From positions 868,001 to 932,000 of the forward strand of contig JAZAYU010000080.1 of assembly GCA_038501625.1 (NCBI GenBank): a stretch of 64,000 nucleotides of DNA. Reading direction: 5' to 3'. The stretch comes from Corbicula japonica. Taxonomy: Eukaryota; Mollusca; Bivalvia; Venerida; Cyrenidae. The notes under the pieces were generated by a model. It made no database searches, had not been told where the DNA came from, and saw nothing but the letters and a program-made list of their open reading frames with translations. Positions 33,543 to 45,387 of this stretch are shown one piece after another. Every line of letters begins with the position of its first letter. Position 1 is the first letter of the stretch. Position numbers and translations under genes: made by a program.

Positions 33543-34992
33543 TTAATAGAAATTTAAAAATTCAGATTTGCAATACTGCAAACAATTTCTGAATATAGAC
33601 CGCAGTCTGCGTGTCCTACGATTTTTGTTTTGTATTATAAAAGCAGCTGCTACTGTGATGCCGCAAGTGAACATTTTATTGTTTCTCTTAATAAAGTTAT
33701 TGAGATTTTGCGTAATATGAATTAGTTGTAGTAAGTTTACACAGATAGACTGGTTATAGACTGTTTTTCATCTACCCCGAAAATACCTATTGTGCTAATA
33801 AATTTCATTTGCGGCAAAAACATTTTATTACGAGTCAGTCGAAATGTTCATCGTGCCAAATGAAGCCAATACAATTACATGTATAAAGACAAGTTTTGCT
33901 CTTCTTTTTATTGTTCTAGTTGCATTTAATTTCGCGATGACCAGTTTTCGCGCATAAGCCATTGCGGTGCCATACATTTGCGCAGTTACATGTATATTAC
34001 TCTCAGAAGTATTCATGATAAGCTAACATATGGTGAAATTTCTCTGCACTTCTATTTCGCGCATGTTTTCTGTTGCAAATTACGCGCAAATTAAACCCGC
34101 GTGAAATATAATGATACAACAGTATCTCACAAGGTTTCTCATAGCAGTTAGCCTTATGACGAGGATTTAGCTGAAAAGCCGAGTTTAATAATATAACTTT
34201 AAAATTATCGTGCAACATATGTAAGACAAAATAACACCAGAGGGAACGTTTCTTAACAATGTAAAACTCCAAAAATGTGAAATTATCGTGCGAATTTACC
34301 TGTCCTTAAATTAGCGCATGTTGTGTAAAAATATGTTTTATTCATTTTTTTGTTCTTTTATTACCATAAATTATTGTAATTACTGTAATATTGTAGAATT
34401 TGAATAAAGAGTCATAAATTTACAGAAACGTCACTTTACTTTACAAGTTTTTTTTAAAAGGGGGAAGGGTGCTGAAAACGACCATGGCGCAATAACGAAG
34501 TCGGTGACCCCTAAATTTCATTCGCTTATTCGATTGGAATTTCGTTTTTCAATCTTTTTTAGCAAAAAAATCAAAAATTAAATTCGGGAATTTTTCACAA
34601 TTTTGAAAAAGTCGACAAAAAAAGGGCAAAACTCGACGTCATTTTTAACGCGAAAACGGCGTTTAACGGTAAACAACGTTGTCAGAACTGGTCACAATAT
34701 GTTAAATCTTATATCACCGGAAAGGTATTTTTAGCGCCAATTCACCTGTGAAAGAATAAATGAAAATGAAAACCCCAATTTTCGGCCAGCCCCGAAAAAG
34801 TGTTCGCCGAGCGTCGTCGACGTCACCTCAGAAAACTGGCGTTGATAGCTAACTTTGAAGGCAAATATCTAAACAACTATTTGATAAATCGAAAACGGTT
34901 TGCGGATTAATGCTGGAGTCATCGTCAATAAATACCATACCAAATTTCATAAAGAAATTCGAAAATTCGCAAAGTGTCGCGTTCCACCTTAA

Positions 34993-36016
34993 ACATAGGA
35001 TCACATGGGGAAACATTGTTACTCATTCCATGCAGTTAAACATTGCTAATTAATGTATAAATAAACCCCAAGTCATACAGATGTGGCGGCAGCGCCTAAG
35101 CCAACCATGCAAGATACAGACACTGTACATACTATCCGTATCAAGTATACCTATGTACAGTCATCTACAATTATTGACGTTCTGCATTGTTTGAAATTAG
35201 CATACTTAACTCAATTAGAGGTAATTGAAACTGATAAATACACTGACGTGAACGACGGGGACGCTTTTCACAGCCGCCATACTGTACTGTATTGATAATA
35301 TGTATCAATAACCACAAAGCCATACATATAAAGCGCCAGCGACTCGCCAACCATACCAGAGACAGGCACAATAGAAAACATCAGTATCCCCAGATTTAAA
35401 GACAATTTAAAGTATGCCTATATACTGCAATGTGTAGTCACCGGTCTCAAAATTGTCAGTAAGACCGGCGTACACAGTGTATATACTGTCTTAGCATGTT
35501 ACCGTCAAGGATGGTTATTGAAACTGTTAACTACGCTAAAGTGAAGTACGAACATCGTTTTACACACTAGGTTGAACAATTATCAGAGAACTTTAATTTT
35601 AGAGCAACAGACAGAGATAGCACATAAGATATTTACTACCAAAGGTAAATGTACTCAGACAGAAGCAACGGGACACAAATAGGCAATATCAATCTATTTA
35701 CAATAACGCCACAAAATTAAAACTGTTTGCTTAACAAATTTACCAAATTTCTAAGGAGTTAAATGGTTTCACATATTATTATTTCAATAAAACCAACACT
35801 TTGTCTTTCAAATTTGTCTAGTCTACGAATATCGCTAAAAGCTTGACAGATTCAGATGAAAGGAAACTCATCTACAATATCTCCAGAGAAAAAAATTGTA
35901 CAATATATAAGACTATGGTCTAATCTATTAATTCAATTTATTCCCGACTCTGTCCTTAGCAAGAAAGTAGCAAGTCTTGATGTAGACAAAACAACCCGAC
36001 ATTTTTATTTTTTTTT
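34993..36016. other. Degenerate direct repeat, no gene
   Basis: Sequence near 35063-35200 recurs loosely at 35318-35460 (AAGTCATACAGATG / AAGCCATACATATA, CCAACCATGC / CCAACCATAC). Confidence 0.45.
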
Positions 36017-36054
36017 GGGGGGGGGGGGGTGGGGGGCGGGGGGCGGGTAAGGGG
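36017..36054 (+). repeat. Poly(G) tract after poly(T)
   Basis: Thirteen G in a row, then TGGGGGGCGGGGGGCGGG and GGGG, directly after a T run. Strong G-quadruplex potential. Confidence 0.9.
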
Positions 36055-38006
36055 TTGATCAAGATAGGACGCAAAGTTTGTTTTTCTCAATATATATGTA
36101 CATGAAGTTTAACTTTTACAAATGTCCACAATCCATGTCTGATTAATTGGTGTAAAGCTCTTTGCTTGAAAATTAAATGGAAACTGTTACATACCACATC
36201 GGCTGAACCATACATTTGAAAATAAATCTACTATTACAAAATATTACATTGAAGGCCCTATTTTTTTCCCACGGTTGCAATCTAATGAAACATCATCAAA
36301 TAATCACTGTAAAACACTTTCTCTGTTTACGGTTATTGTGCACAGTTTGTCTTTCTCATTACACTGCGTTTCGAATTGACCATATGTCTGAAACAAACCA
36401 TAAAAGATTAACTTTTATTAACCAGCGAAGCTGGTTTTACTAATCACAATTCTGAAATCGGTATCAAACCAAAACGAGGCACTGGCAACCGGCGATTTAC
36501 GCATTTCAGAGTAATCAGAGTAAGTAAAGTAGTCCCCAAGTTTCCTGTTACGTGTAAAAGTTGGCTCTTGCCACGTTAGTATCGCTAAAAGAATACTTGA
36601 CTGCTTCATTGCGCTGTCCCTAATTCAGAACACAATCGACAACAGTAAACCAATTTTATCTGGGGGTTGTAGCCGCCAGGGATTCTTTAGCGAGCCACAG
36701 ATATGTTACCTTTAGGTAGAGATATAAACGATATTCCCGAGGTTAGGATATTACAATAGCCAAATATAAAATCTGAAATATTTAATATATCTTTTCTGCT
36801 AATTCGAAGCTCAAAATAACAGTGAAAACATTTTCTTTAGCATATTTTTCTTCAATTGTCCACTTTATGAAATCAATGCGCAAATGCTTTCACTTAAAAT
36901 TTTAAAGACATATTGCAAACATTTGTTTATTATTTGATGGTAGGCGTTCATGAGCGTTGTAAATCACTGAACATGAAGCAATCATCATTGCTGAATATGT
37001 TTATATATTGGATTTCCACATATAAGCTTGATCAGTAAACAGTAAACTATTGAGATGTGTAAAATTTTACATATTAAAACTAGTTTACCGGATATTGCTC
37101 GTACAGAAATAAGGACATGTAAGATTTACAGATCTATGTATTCGAAACTTGCTACGAGCAAGCGCGGTACGTGTCCGGCTATCACGTACGTGGCAGGAGA
37201 CACGTCGACAATAAGGCCATCAGTGGTCCAAGGAACGGACTATGATTTGTTTCAGGAATAATGCATAATTTACATTTTTTCCAAAGGTAAAGATGTTTAC
37301 TCGGTTTACGTTTTCGATTAAGCTAGAGATGACTACTATTTTTGTTCGGAGTACATGAAACCATAGGCGCAGTGACACATTGAATATGCAAATGTCAGTA
37401 CGTCACAATTTCCCGCGTTTTGAAGAAAGTCAAATAACAGTAAAAGTACGTATGAATATAGAGGACAAACCATGATGAAGCCTAAAATTAAAAACGACAC
37501 ATCTGCCTGCTGAAACGGATGTTATATGAACGGATTGTAAGCTAATGGACATTTATCCCAGCTTCTTAACAACCTAAACTCAATGATATGTTTACCAAAG
37601 TCTTAAATCTGGCACCTTTTTCTAATAATATGCTACATGAAAAAAACCATCGAGTCCATTATTATATACAACTTAATACGGTGGAAATTTTTGGTATAAG
37701 CTATAGCAATTCATTTTCCTCTGAAATTGTCTTCAATTTTACATGTGTGTTATCTAGCATTAAATTCCAATGCTTTCGGCAATGTTATGACTCTCTGTTG
37801 TTTTATCTTAATATGTAGGATTCTCAATTCTATGATTTCCTTTACATGTTATTCACTATGAAGGAAACGATTATATATTTCTTATTTCAAATAACTGCAT
37901 AATCTTTCCCATCGATGGGGTCTCACGTTTTATATCATTTTTCGTGTTCATTCTGTCTTTGGGATGTCAGTACACAGATTTCACTATTATAATTTCTTCC
38001 TTAAAA

Positions 38007-38226
38007 CCCTTTACTCAATATATACGCCTTTCATCACATAGGTGACCAGTTCAGGTCCCGATCAGCTGGCACAATAGTGTCATCTGATTTGGATCTAAAA
38101 TTTGTGATTACTGGTCAAAAAAAATAATGAACAGTTTAAATCCTAATCAGATCGCACAGGTGTGCCAGCTGATATGGATCTAAACTGTTCGCCCGAACTA
38201 TGAAGGTATATCTATGGAGTAAAGGG
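38007..38226. repeat. Family A MITE in left arm
   Basis: Ends CCCTTTACTCAATATATACG and ATCTATGGAGTAAAGGG; TTAA both sides. Confidence 0.8.
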
Positions 38227-38351
38227 TTAACAGAAGCCTTCATCCAGATAATACATGGAAACCCTTATTTCCACTATCATTTAGACAAGATGAAGGTCTT
38301 TGCGAGTGAACCAAGTTCTTTTGCTTTTTCGTAAATGGATACATGTATGAG

Positions 38352-38410
38352 AATCATGGCACTGGTTATTCTCAATAAGCAAATGACACTGGTTATTCTC
38401 AATAAGCAAA
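38352..38410. repeat. ~27-bp tandem duplication in left arm only
   Basis: CACTGGTTATTCTCAATAAG occurs twice. The right arm has it once. Confidence 0.8.
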
Positions 38411-38435
38411 ATCGCTTCGCTGGATATCTGTACTT

Positions 38436-38881
38436 TCAGTACTTTGATTTTTCTGTTTGCAGCAGGACACCAGCAAACTGATTTGTTATCCAATCTTCAC
38501 TTTCCCATATCACATCTTTTCCACTTATCGACGTTGATACCATTTGCACGAACACTTTTTCATCCTGCTCCATTGCCGCCAAGGCTTGCACAGAAAAGCA
38601 AGCCAAATAACTGCCCTTCGGATTTACTAGGCGACCCTTCAAGAACGACTGTACGGATGACGCTATTTGATAGTGAACAAAGGAATTTGTATCTTCCAGA
38701 CAGAGATGAAGATTGAACGAGTATAGTCCTTTATGTGGCGCAGTGAACATGCCTGTCTGGTTGTCGTAGCCGTTTCCTTTATTTATAATGGTGGTTGTAA
38801 ACACAAAAGTCTCTCCTGCGGCTGGACGATTGTTCTTCAATTTCATTGCTTGAAATGCAACAACCGGTGTCAGCATAACCC
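38436..38881 (-). CDS. C1qDC-1 exon 2
   Basis: Acceptor TCTCAG at 38884-38882 gives GGG across the junction and keeps frame. Whole C1q domain, stop TGA at 38438-38436. Confidence 0.9.
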
Positions 38882-39549
38882 CTGAGACAGAGAACAATTT
38901 AAGTCTAACAAATCATTACATAAAAAAATAAAAAATAATTATGCTACCGAGTTATATTTAACAAAACTTTATGTTAAGCCTCGTTAGTACCAGCTTTTTC
39001 CTATTGCCTATTGCGAGTAAATAACAGAGGTTTGAATCAACTCGCGAAGGTCTGAAAAAATGACTAAGGATAAAATGCATTAAAACTATACATATGCCAT
39101 ATTATACATAGCGTTATATAGATCGTGGACCAGACATAATAGCTGAATTAATTGTTGAATCTGCCAAGCGCCCCTGTAGAAATTATAATCTGTAGCATCT
39201 GTTAAATACGGCATTTTATTAATTTTGCTATCTAAAAATGTTAATAAAAGCATTAAATACCTTTAATGTCTCCTAATTCCTTCACCATTCTTTGCTTTTC
39301 TTGCTGAGTCTTTATACTGTCCATTTCACGGTTAAAAGTTTCTCTCTCAGCACGTAACTCAGAAAGTGCGGATGAAACTTGTTTCCGTGTTTCTTCCATT
39401 TCCGCTTTCATTTTCTCAACTGCAAGCTCTTGACGTATCATCTTTTCTAAAGTTTGATACTCGTAATGAAATTTGGAGCACAAAGGTTCCTGTCCCATTA
39501 CGACAACAGCAAAAGTTAAAACTATTAATATCATTTTTGAAGTGAACAT
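38436..39549 (-). CDS. Secreted coiled-coil C1q-domain protein (C1qDC-1)
   Basis: Two exons (39549-39261, 38881-38436) give about 244 residues. A signal peptide (MFTSKMILIVLTFAVVVMGQ) is followed by a long charged heptad region, residues ~28-95 (YQTLEKMIRQELAVEKMKAE and on), likely a trimerising coiled coil. A C-terminal C1q domain follows, residues ~103-240, with VAFQAMK, GYDNQTGMFTAPHKGLYSFN and FAGVLLQ, the usual first and last strands of the fold. Such proteins are secreted lectin-like recognition molecules in bivalves; the ligand is unknown. The gene sits alone between two 2-kb inverted arms, and its stop codon is at the arm edge. It belongs to a different subfamily from the two downstream C1q genes. 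Confidence 0.9.
39261..39549 (-). CDS. C1qDC-1 exon 1
   Basis: Start at 39549, the first ATG of the frame. Encodes signal peptide and coiled coil. Donor AAAG/GTATTT, phase 1. Confidence 0.9.
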
Positions 39550-39626
39550 TTTTAAAAGTATTTTTGAACGACTAACGCTTCTTTGATTCTAATACAAAAT
39601 GCAAACGAATAGATTGTTCAAAGATG

Positions 39627-39636
39627 TTTTATAAAC
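39627..39636 (-). promoter_or_regulatory. Candidate TATA box of C1qDC-1
   Basis: GTTTATAAAA on the - strand, about 80 bp before the ATG, with only AT-rich leader between. Position fits a short 5' UTR. Confidence 0.35.
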
Positions 39637-40240
39637 TAAGCATTACAAAAAGATTTCAATCATTAGACCAAAGCCACATGCTAAATTACCTAAAATGCGT
39701 TGCAGTTTTTATTATATGAGCCATAACGAACGAACTAAATTAGTTTGTTTATTCGTTCTGATTCTGTGATTCGTTTGGTTTGACTTTAGTTTCCTTTTTT
39801 CCAAATTATCAGCACTAAAAAACAGTTACAGATACATTAAAATGTAAGAAACAGACACAGCAGTGTCATTTTTTGTGTACAGAAGTCAAGATAACCACGA
39901 AAAACATCCTGTTTTCATTAAACACTCACAAAAACATTAACACAAAAATTTCTATTGGCTCTTGGTAATTTTATGTTAGTGAGGGAAAGTTTTTAATTTA
40001 CGAGTTTTATTTTTTATAAACCATAATCGCTTACTGACGTATATCCTTACGAGATTCTTATACAAGCTTATCTCAATACAAGCTTATCTCTAGAAATTGA
40101 TCTTTTTATGTGAATCATAGTGTTTAATGCGTAGTTCTTGGGATTATAACAGATAGCCATCATGTTTTTATGTGGGATCCAGGTCCACGTGCCTTTCATG
40201 CTACTTATGCAAACACAAACTTCAGACACGGAGCATTACC

Positions 40241-42357
40241 AATCAAAGTACTGAAGGTACAGAAAACCAGCGAAGCGATTTTGCTTATTGAGAATAACCA
40301 GTGCCATTATTCTCATACATGTATCCATTTACGAAAAAGCAAAAGAACTTGATTCACTCGTAAAGACCTTCATCTTGTCTATATGATAGTTGAAATAAGG
40401 GTTTCCATGTATTATCTGGATGAAGGCTTCTGTTAACCCTTTACTCCTTAGATATACCTTCATAGCTTGGGCGAACAGTTTAGATCCATATCAGCTGGTA
40501 CATCTGTGCCATCCGCTTTTAAAATCATTAATTTTTTTCTGACCAATAATCACAAATTTTAGATCCAGATCAGATGGCACTATTGTGCCAGTTTATCGGG
40601 ACCTGAACTGGTCACCTATGTGATGAAAGGCGTATATATTGAGTAAAGGGTTTTAAGCAAGAACTTATAATAGTGAAATCTGTACTGACATCCCAACGAC
40701 AGAATGAACACGAAAAATGATATAAAACGTGAGACCCCATCGATGGGAAAGATTATGCAGTTATTTGAAATAAGAAATATATAATTGTTTCCTTCATTGT
40801 GAATACATGTAACATGTAAAGGAAATCATAGAATTGAGAATCCTACATATTAAGATAAAACTACCGAGAGTCATAACATTGCCGAAAGCATTGGAATTTA
40901 ATGCTAGATAACACACATGTAAAATTGAAGACGGTTTCAGAGGAAAATGAATTACTATAGCTTATACCATAATTTTCCACCGTATTAAGTTGTATATAAT
41001 AACGGACTCGGTGGTTTTTTCATGTAGCATATTATTAGAAAAAGGTGCCAGATTTAAGACATTGGTAAACATATCATTGAGTTTTGGTTGTTAAGGAGCT
41101 GGGATAAATGCCCATTAGCTTACATTCCGTTCATATAGCATCAGTTTCAGTAGACAGATGTGTCGTTTTTAATTTTAGGCTTCATCATGGTTTATCCTCT
41201 ATATTCACACTTACTTTTACTGTTATTTGGCTTTCTTCAAAACGCGGGAAATTGTGACGTCACTGACATTTGCATATTCAATGTGTTACTGCGCCAATGA
41301 TTTCATGTACTCCGAACAAAACTAGTAGTCATCTCTAGCTTAATCGAAAACGTAAACCTAGTAAACATCTTCACCTTTGAAAAAAATGTAAATTATGCAT
41401 TATTCCTGAAACAAATCATAGTCCGTTCCTTGGACCACTGATGGCCTTATTGTCGACGTGTCTCCTGCCACGTACGTGATAGCCGGACACGTACCGTGCT
41501 TGCTAGTAGCATTTTTCGAATACATAGATCTGTAAATCTTACATGTCCTTATTTCTGTACGAGTAATATCCGGTATACAGTTCTAATATGTAAAATTTTA
41601 CACATTTCAATAGTTTACTGTTTACTGTTCACGCTTATATGCGGAAATCCAATATATAAACATAAACATATTCAGCAATGATGATTGCTTCATGTTCAGT
41701 AGTTTACAATGCTCATGAACGCCTACCATCAAATAATAAACACATGTTCGCAATAATTCTTTAAAATTTCAAGTGAAAGCATTTGCGAATTGATTTCATA
41801 AAGTGCACAATTGAAGAAAAATATGCTAAGATGGAAATTTATCATCATCGTTATTGTTAATGATAAAAAAATATTTCGTGAAACAAACAGTTTAGCCGCG
41901 GAACAAACGTCCAATATTGAAATGGCTTTAAAATGACAAAATAAAGAAAATGTTTTCACTGTTATTTTGAGCTTCGAATTAGCAGAAAAGGTATTTTAAA
42001 TATTTCAGATTTAATATTTGGCTATTGTAATGTCCTAACATCGGGAATATCGTTTATATCTCTACCTAAAGGTAACATATCTGTGGCTCGCTAAAGAATC
42101 CCTGGCGGCTACAACCCCCAGATAAAATTGGTTTACTGTTTTCGATTGTGTTCTGAATTAAGACAGCTCAGTGAAGCAGTCAAGTATCCTTAAGCGATAC
42201 TAACGTGGCAAGAGCCAACTTAAACACGTAACAGGAAACTTGGACTACTTTGCTTTCTCTGATTACTCTGAAATGCGTAAATCGCCGGTTGCCAGCGCCT
42301 CGTTTTGGTTTGATACCGGTTTCAGAATTGTGATTAGTAAAACCAGCTTCGCTGGTT
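40241..42357 (-). repeat. Right arm of the ~2-kb inverted duplication
   Basis: Starts AATCAAAGTACTGAAGGTAC, which includes the C1q gene's final Ser-Lys-Tyr-stop codons, and ends CCAGCTTCGCTGGTT. It carries an extra ~110 bp around 41830-41945 relative to the left arm. Confidence 0.88.
40437..40650. repeat. Family A MITE in right arm
   Basis: Inverted counterpart of the 38007 copy at the equivalent place in the arm. Left TTAA intact. Confidence 0.8.
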
Positions 42358-44021
42358 AAAAATCACATATTTGTTCATATGACCACCTTCAGGACCATGT
42401 GAGTGTTTGGTGCACTTTCAGAACACTATCGATATTCTTTTCAAATGATGAGTTTTGAAGTTGGTCTATTTGGAACGTATGCTCTTTATGTATCCTCTTA
42501 TTCGCTGTATGTGGAAGACTCTGCATAAAAGAATACTAAAAATATTTTCGTTTTGAATAATAAGTACTTTCTTATGTACAGACCAATACTGCAACCACCC
42601 CCTCCCACGAAGTTCGAATATAACGCCTGTGAGGAGATTGGGAAATGAAAAGACAGATAAATCGCAACTTGTAAATATTGGTCCAATAAGAACTCGGCAT
42701 GTTTTATATACTAAGGGTTTGTGATGGTTGAACGTACATTGTATAAAACTGTGTCTTGTGAGATGTTATTACATTATTTTATAAACAAAATATCAGAACA
42801 CTCACCAAACGTTCGGTTGAATAACAATACGTTTCATTTGTAAAACTTTAAAGTTGCATTTCTATTTTCCACGAGTAAAGATTGAATGGTAACCATGTTA
42901 TATAGTTACCTTTGAAGGGCAATTTTCTTGATTTGACTTAGTTAACATGAGAATATTTAAGTTTTTTTTATGAAAAAAATCAATCATTGTACTTACATGT
43001 TGTAAAATATTAAAAAACATTGTCTTTTGAAGACGATTTTGGAATAGCATTGCCTTGAGTCAGACTATATATCTGTTTTACATATAATGTAAATAAACGA
43101 CCTTTAACGACGAAAGTTCATATTCGGATGCATGTTCCTTAAGGACAAGCCTTAAGACATTGTTTTCCATATAAATTGTGTACTTTGTACAAAATGGTAA
43201 TTTTGGTCCTTTAATTATACGTTCTCCCCGACTATATCTCTTGATCTTTCAGTTATACAATTTCTAAAGAAGACATGCAGCTTGTTTTGCTTTGATGTCT
43301 GGGATATTCTAATGAAGCCTACCACCATATGCACCAACGGCAATGACAACAAATTCAGACGACAATATTGTTTTATTCATTGTCCAAACAAATTTCTAAA
43401 TGCATGTTGAGGATGACTTAAACTTATCATTCAGTCAAGTGACGCTAGGAGGAAACGAACGTTCAAATATTTTTGTAAAATTGAAAACACAAATATTTTT
43501 TATTGGATTGTATTACTTTTATTTAAAAGAGTTTAACATTTGAAATGATGTAAACCAACATTTTCAAAGGATTTTAACACAATTTAAACTTTTACTTCAA
43601 AAATAAGTCTTTTTGACAAATCTTAATTTTTGTACCAAAAATGCATGTTTGTCGAATACACTCACAGTCGCCAACAATATAGAGCTGCATAGGTTATCCA
43701 TTAATGATGAATTAATTGTTTAAAAGAGAAATAAAATATAAACAACTCTTGACTGTCAGAATTCAACAAGCGGGAATGCACAGTAACACTTCAATTTGTG
43801 CAAACTTTGTCAAGTGCATGCATAATATCAGTTTATTTTGACAGTCCATATAAATTAGAGGATCTCTGACATTTGCTTCATAATCATTTTACTTAACTGC
43901 ACTTAATTAATTTGTACTTTTTGGTTTGAGAAGGATAACCGAATTTGTTCTAGAAGGTTTCTTTATCTTTCCCTCAAACTAGATGTTGTTATATCTCATA
44001 TTTTTTCTGCAAAGTTCTAGG
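42358..44021. other. Intergenic, no recognised feature
   Basis: AT-rich single-copy-looking sequence. No exon, palindrome or family repeat found. Confidence 0.5.
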
Positions 44022-44148
44022 CTGAAGTTTATAAAACTGATATCTGAAACCAGAATCAAATCTCAAGCACCTGATTGGCTGAAATGGCGACAATGGAGTT
44101 AAGATCCTTGAGATTTGAGACTTGTCTCCATTCTAAGTTTTATAAAAA
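44022..44148. repeat. Family B MITE, degenerate
   Basis: Arms AGTTTATAAAACTGATATC and TAAGTTTTATAAA. The centre and part of the right arm are lost. Confidence 0.65.
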
Positions 44149-44433
44149 TATTACAAACAAGAAATATCTTTAAAAAAAGATAAACGGCGTTGATGGAAAA
44201 TATTTTTATATATAAGAAAGAAAGAAATAAAGAGCGTGAAAAAATTTCGTCTGGTGAAAATACGTCGATTAAAGAAGAATGTCTAACATTAACTGTACAT
44301 TTTATTCAGTTTCAATAAAAATACCTCTTGTGGAGTTAGTACTAATGACGAATAAATGTTAATATTTACATTCCTATTGATTTCTTCGTTTAACAAAATT
44401 CGGTTCATTTTGCATGAACCGCATGACCCGTAA

Positions 44434-44450
44434 TGACGTCAGTAACGTCA
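44434..44450. promoter_or_regulatory. CRE-like pair
   Basis: TGACGTCA (consensus cAMP-response element) followed after two bases by AACGTCA. About 930 bp from C1qDC-2's 3' end, so a role is unproven. Confidence 0.3.
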
Positions 44451-44570
44451 TGGCTGTTACTATTGAAAACTCCCACGTATTACTCCCCCTTTTCACTTAA
44501 TACTAATTTTTGAAAGCGTTCGACTTAAGTTTATTAAAAGAAAAAAAATGAATAAAATGTAAATATAAGT

Positions 44571-44719
44571 AATGATTCTTATTTTGGTGCGGTTCATGCA
44601 GATTGGACGTGCACGCGAGAGCTGGCAAATTTACCATAAAGCGCTAGCGCGCTTTATGGATTTGCCAGCTCTCGCGTGCACGTCCAATCTGCATGAACCG
44701 CACCAAAATAAGAATCATT
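44571..44719. repeat. 149-bp near-perfect palindrome
   Basis: Arms of ~71 bp (from AATGATTCTTATTTTGGTGC to CATAAAGCGC) match exactly apart from a 3-nt indel. The centre is AAGCGCTAGCGCGCTT. GC-richer than its surroundings. Confidence 0.95.
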
Positions 44720-44810
44720 CCTTAATTAAAATACAATAAATGAAAATAATAACAACTTGTTAAAACAGCCAAATCTACCAACTTTTACGTAAATTAACTT
44801 TAAAAAAAGT

Positions 44811-44880
44811 GTACCTCCCGAGTATTGAACCCAGAGCCTCCGCTTGAGAGGCGAGTGTGATAACCACTACACTAAGGCGA
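44811..44880 (-). tRNA. tRNA-Glu(CTC)-like sequence, probable pseudogene
   Basis: D arm GTGTAGTGGTTATCAC, anticodon loop CTCTCAA (anticodon CTC), and T arm CTGGG/TTCAATA/CTCGG are good. The 7-bp acceptor arm does not pair and the anticodon stem has a mismatch. Confidence 0.45.
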
Positions 44881-45318
44881 TTTGAATATCTGGTCTAGAA
44901 ATTAACAATAAGTATGAAAGGAACTAGAAAGGAACCAGTAAGAACCAGAAATATCTGCACTTCACTGTCGTTTTACACTGTGTATTGTACTCGAGTGTTA
45001 ACCTGACACCCATGAATATTCCATATAAAATCGTATTTAAGCCATCAATTGACTTAACTGGTTATTTATACCGTAAATATATTTTTCTCCAATACAATTA
45101 TCGCTTTTAAAAACGAAAATGCCCGAACATATAAGTGCCAGGTAAATACTAACACACAATATAAAAATCGGTACGGTAATCATTTACGAGACCCACTAAT
45201 AAACAATCAAAATAATCTATTTGATTTTCCCGCTGCATAATAAGTTTTATTTACAATTATATTTCATTGGTCGAAAAACTAGGTCAAAAGTGAGCTTAGA
45301 CAGCTAACGCCGAAAAAT

Positions 45319-45324
45319 TTTATT
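45319..45324 (-). promoter_or_regulatory. Candidate poly(A) signal of C1qDC-2
   Basis: AATAAA on the - strand 64 nt after the stop codon. Confidence 0.45.
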
Positions 45325-45387
45325 GATTGTAAAGTATTGATAGGACTCAGAAAAATGATGGTTAAGAATGTTCAGTATTACTAAAGT

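Larger units (their letters stand above)
31262..34988. mobile_element. Family F: 3.7-kb element with ~540-bp terminal inverted repeats and TTAA target
   Basis: Ends GGTGGAACGCGACACTTTGC and its complement. Inverted homology runs from 31262 to about 31800 and from 34450 to 34988. TTAA duplicated at 31258-31261 and 34989-34992. The interior has no transposase-like frame, so it is non-autonomous. piggyBac or Kolobok relationship is inferred from TTAA only. Confidence 0.85.
36420..38449 (+). repeat. Left arm of a ~2-kb inverted duplication
   Basis: Starts AACCAGCGAAGCTGG and ends at the last codons of the C1q gene. Collinear, in inverse order, with 40241-42357. It includes a family A MITE that is also present in the other arm, so that MITE predates the duplication. 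Confidence 0.88.

Noticed and set aside
37055..37261. 68-codon frame in the left arm
   Set aside because: The mirrored copy in the right arm is broken by differences, so there is no sign of coding constraint.
36420..42357. Polinton/Maverick-type large transposon with 2-kb ends
   Set aside because: The interior is only ~1.8 kb and holds a host-type C1q gene, with no integrase, polymerase or capsid gene.
44811..44880. Functional tRNA-Glu
   Set aside because: D, T and anticodon loops look right but the acceptor stem fails to pair; kept only as tRNA-like.
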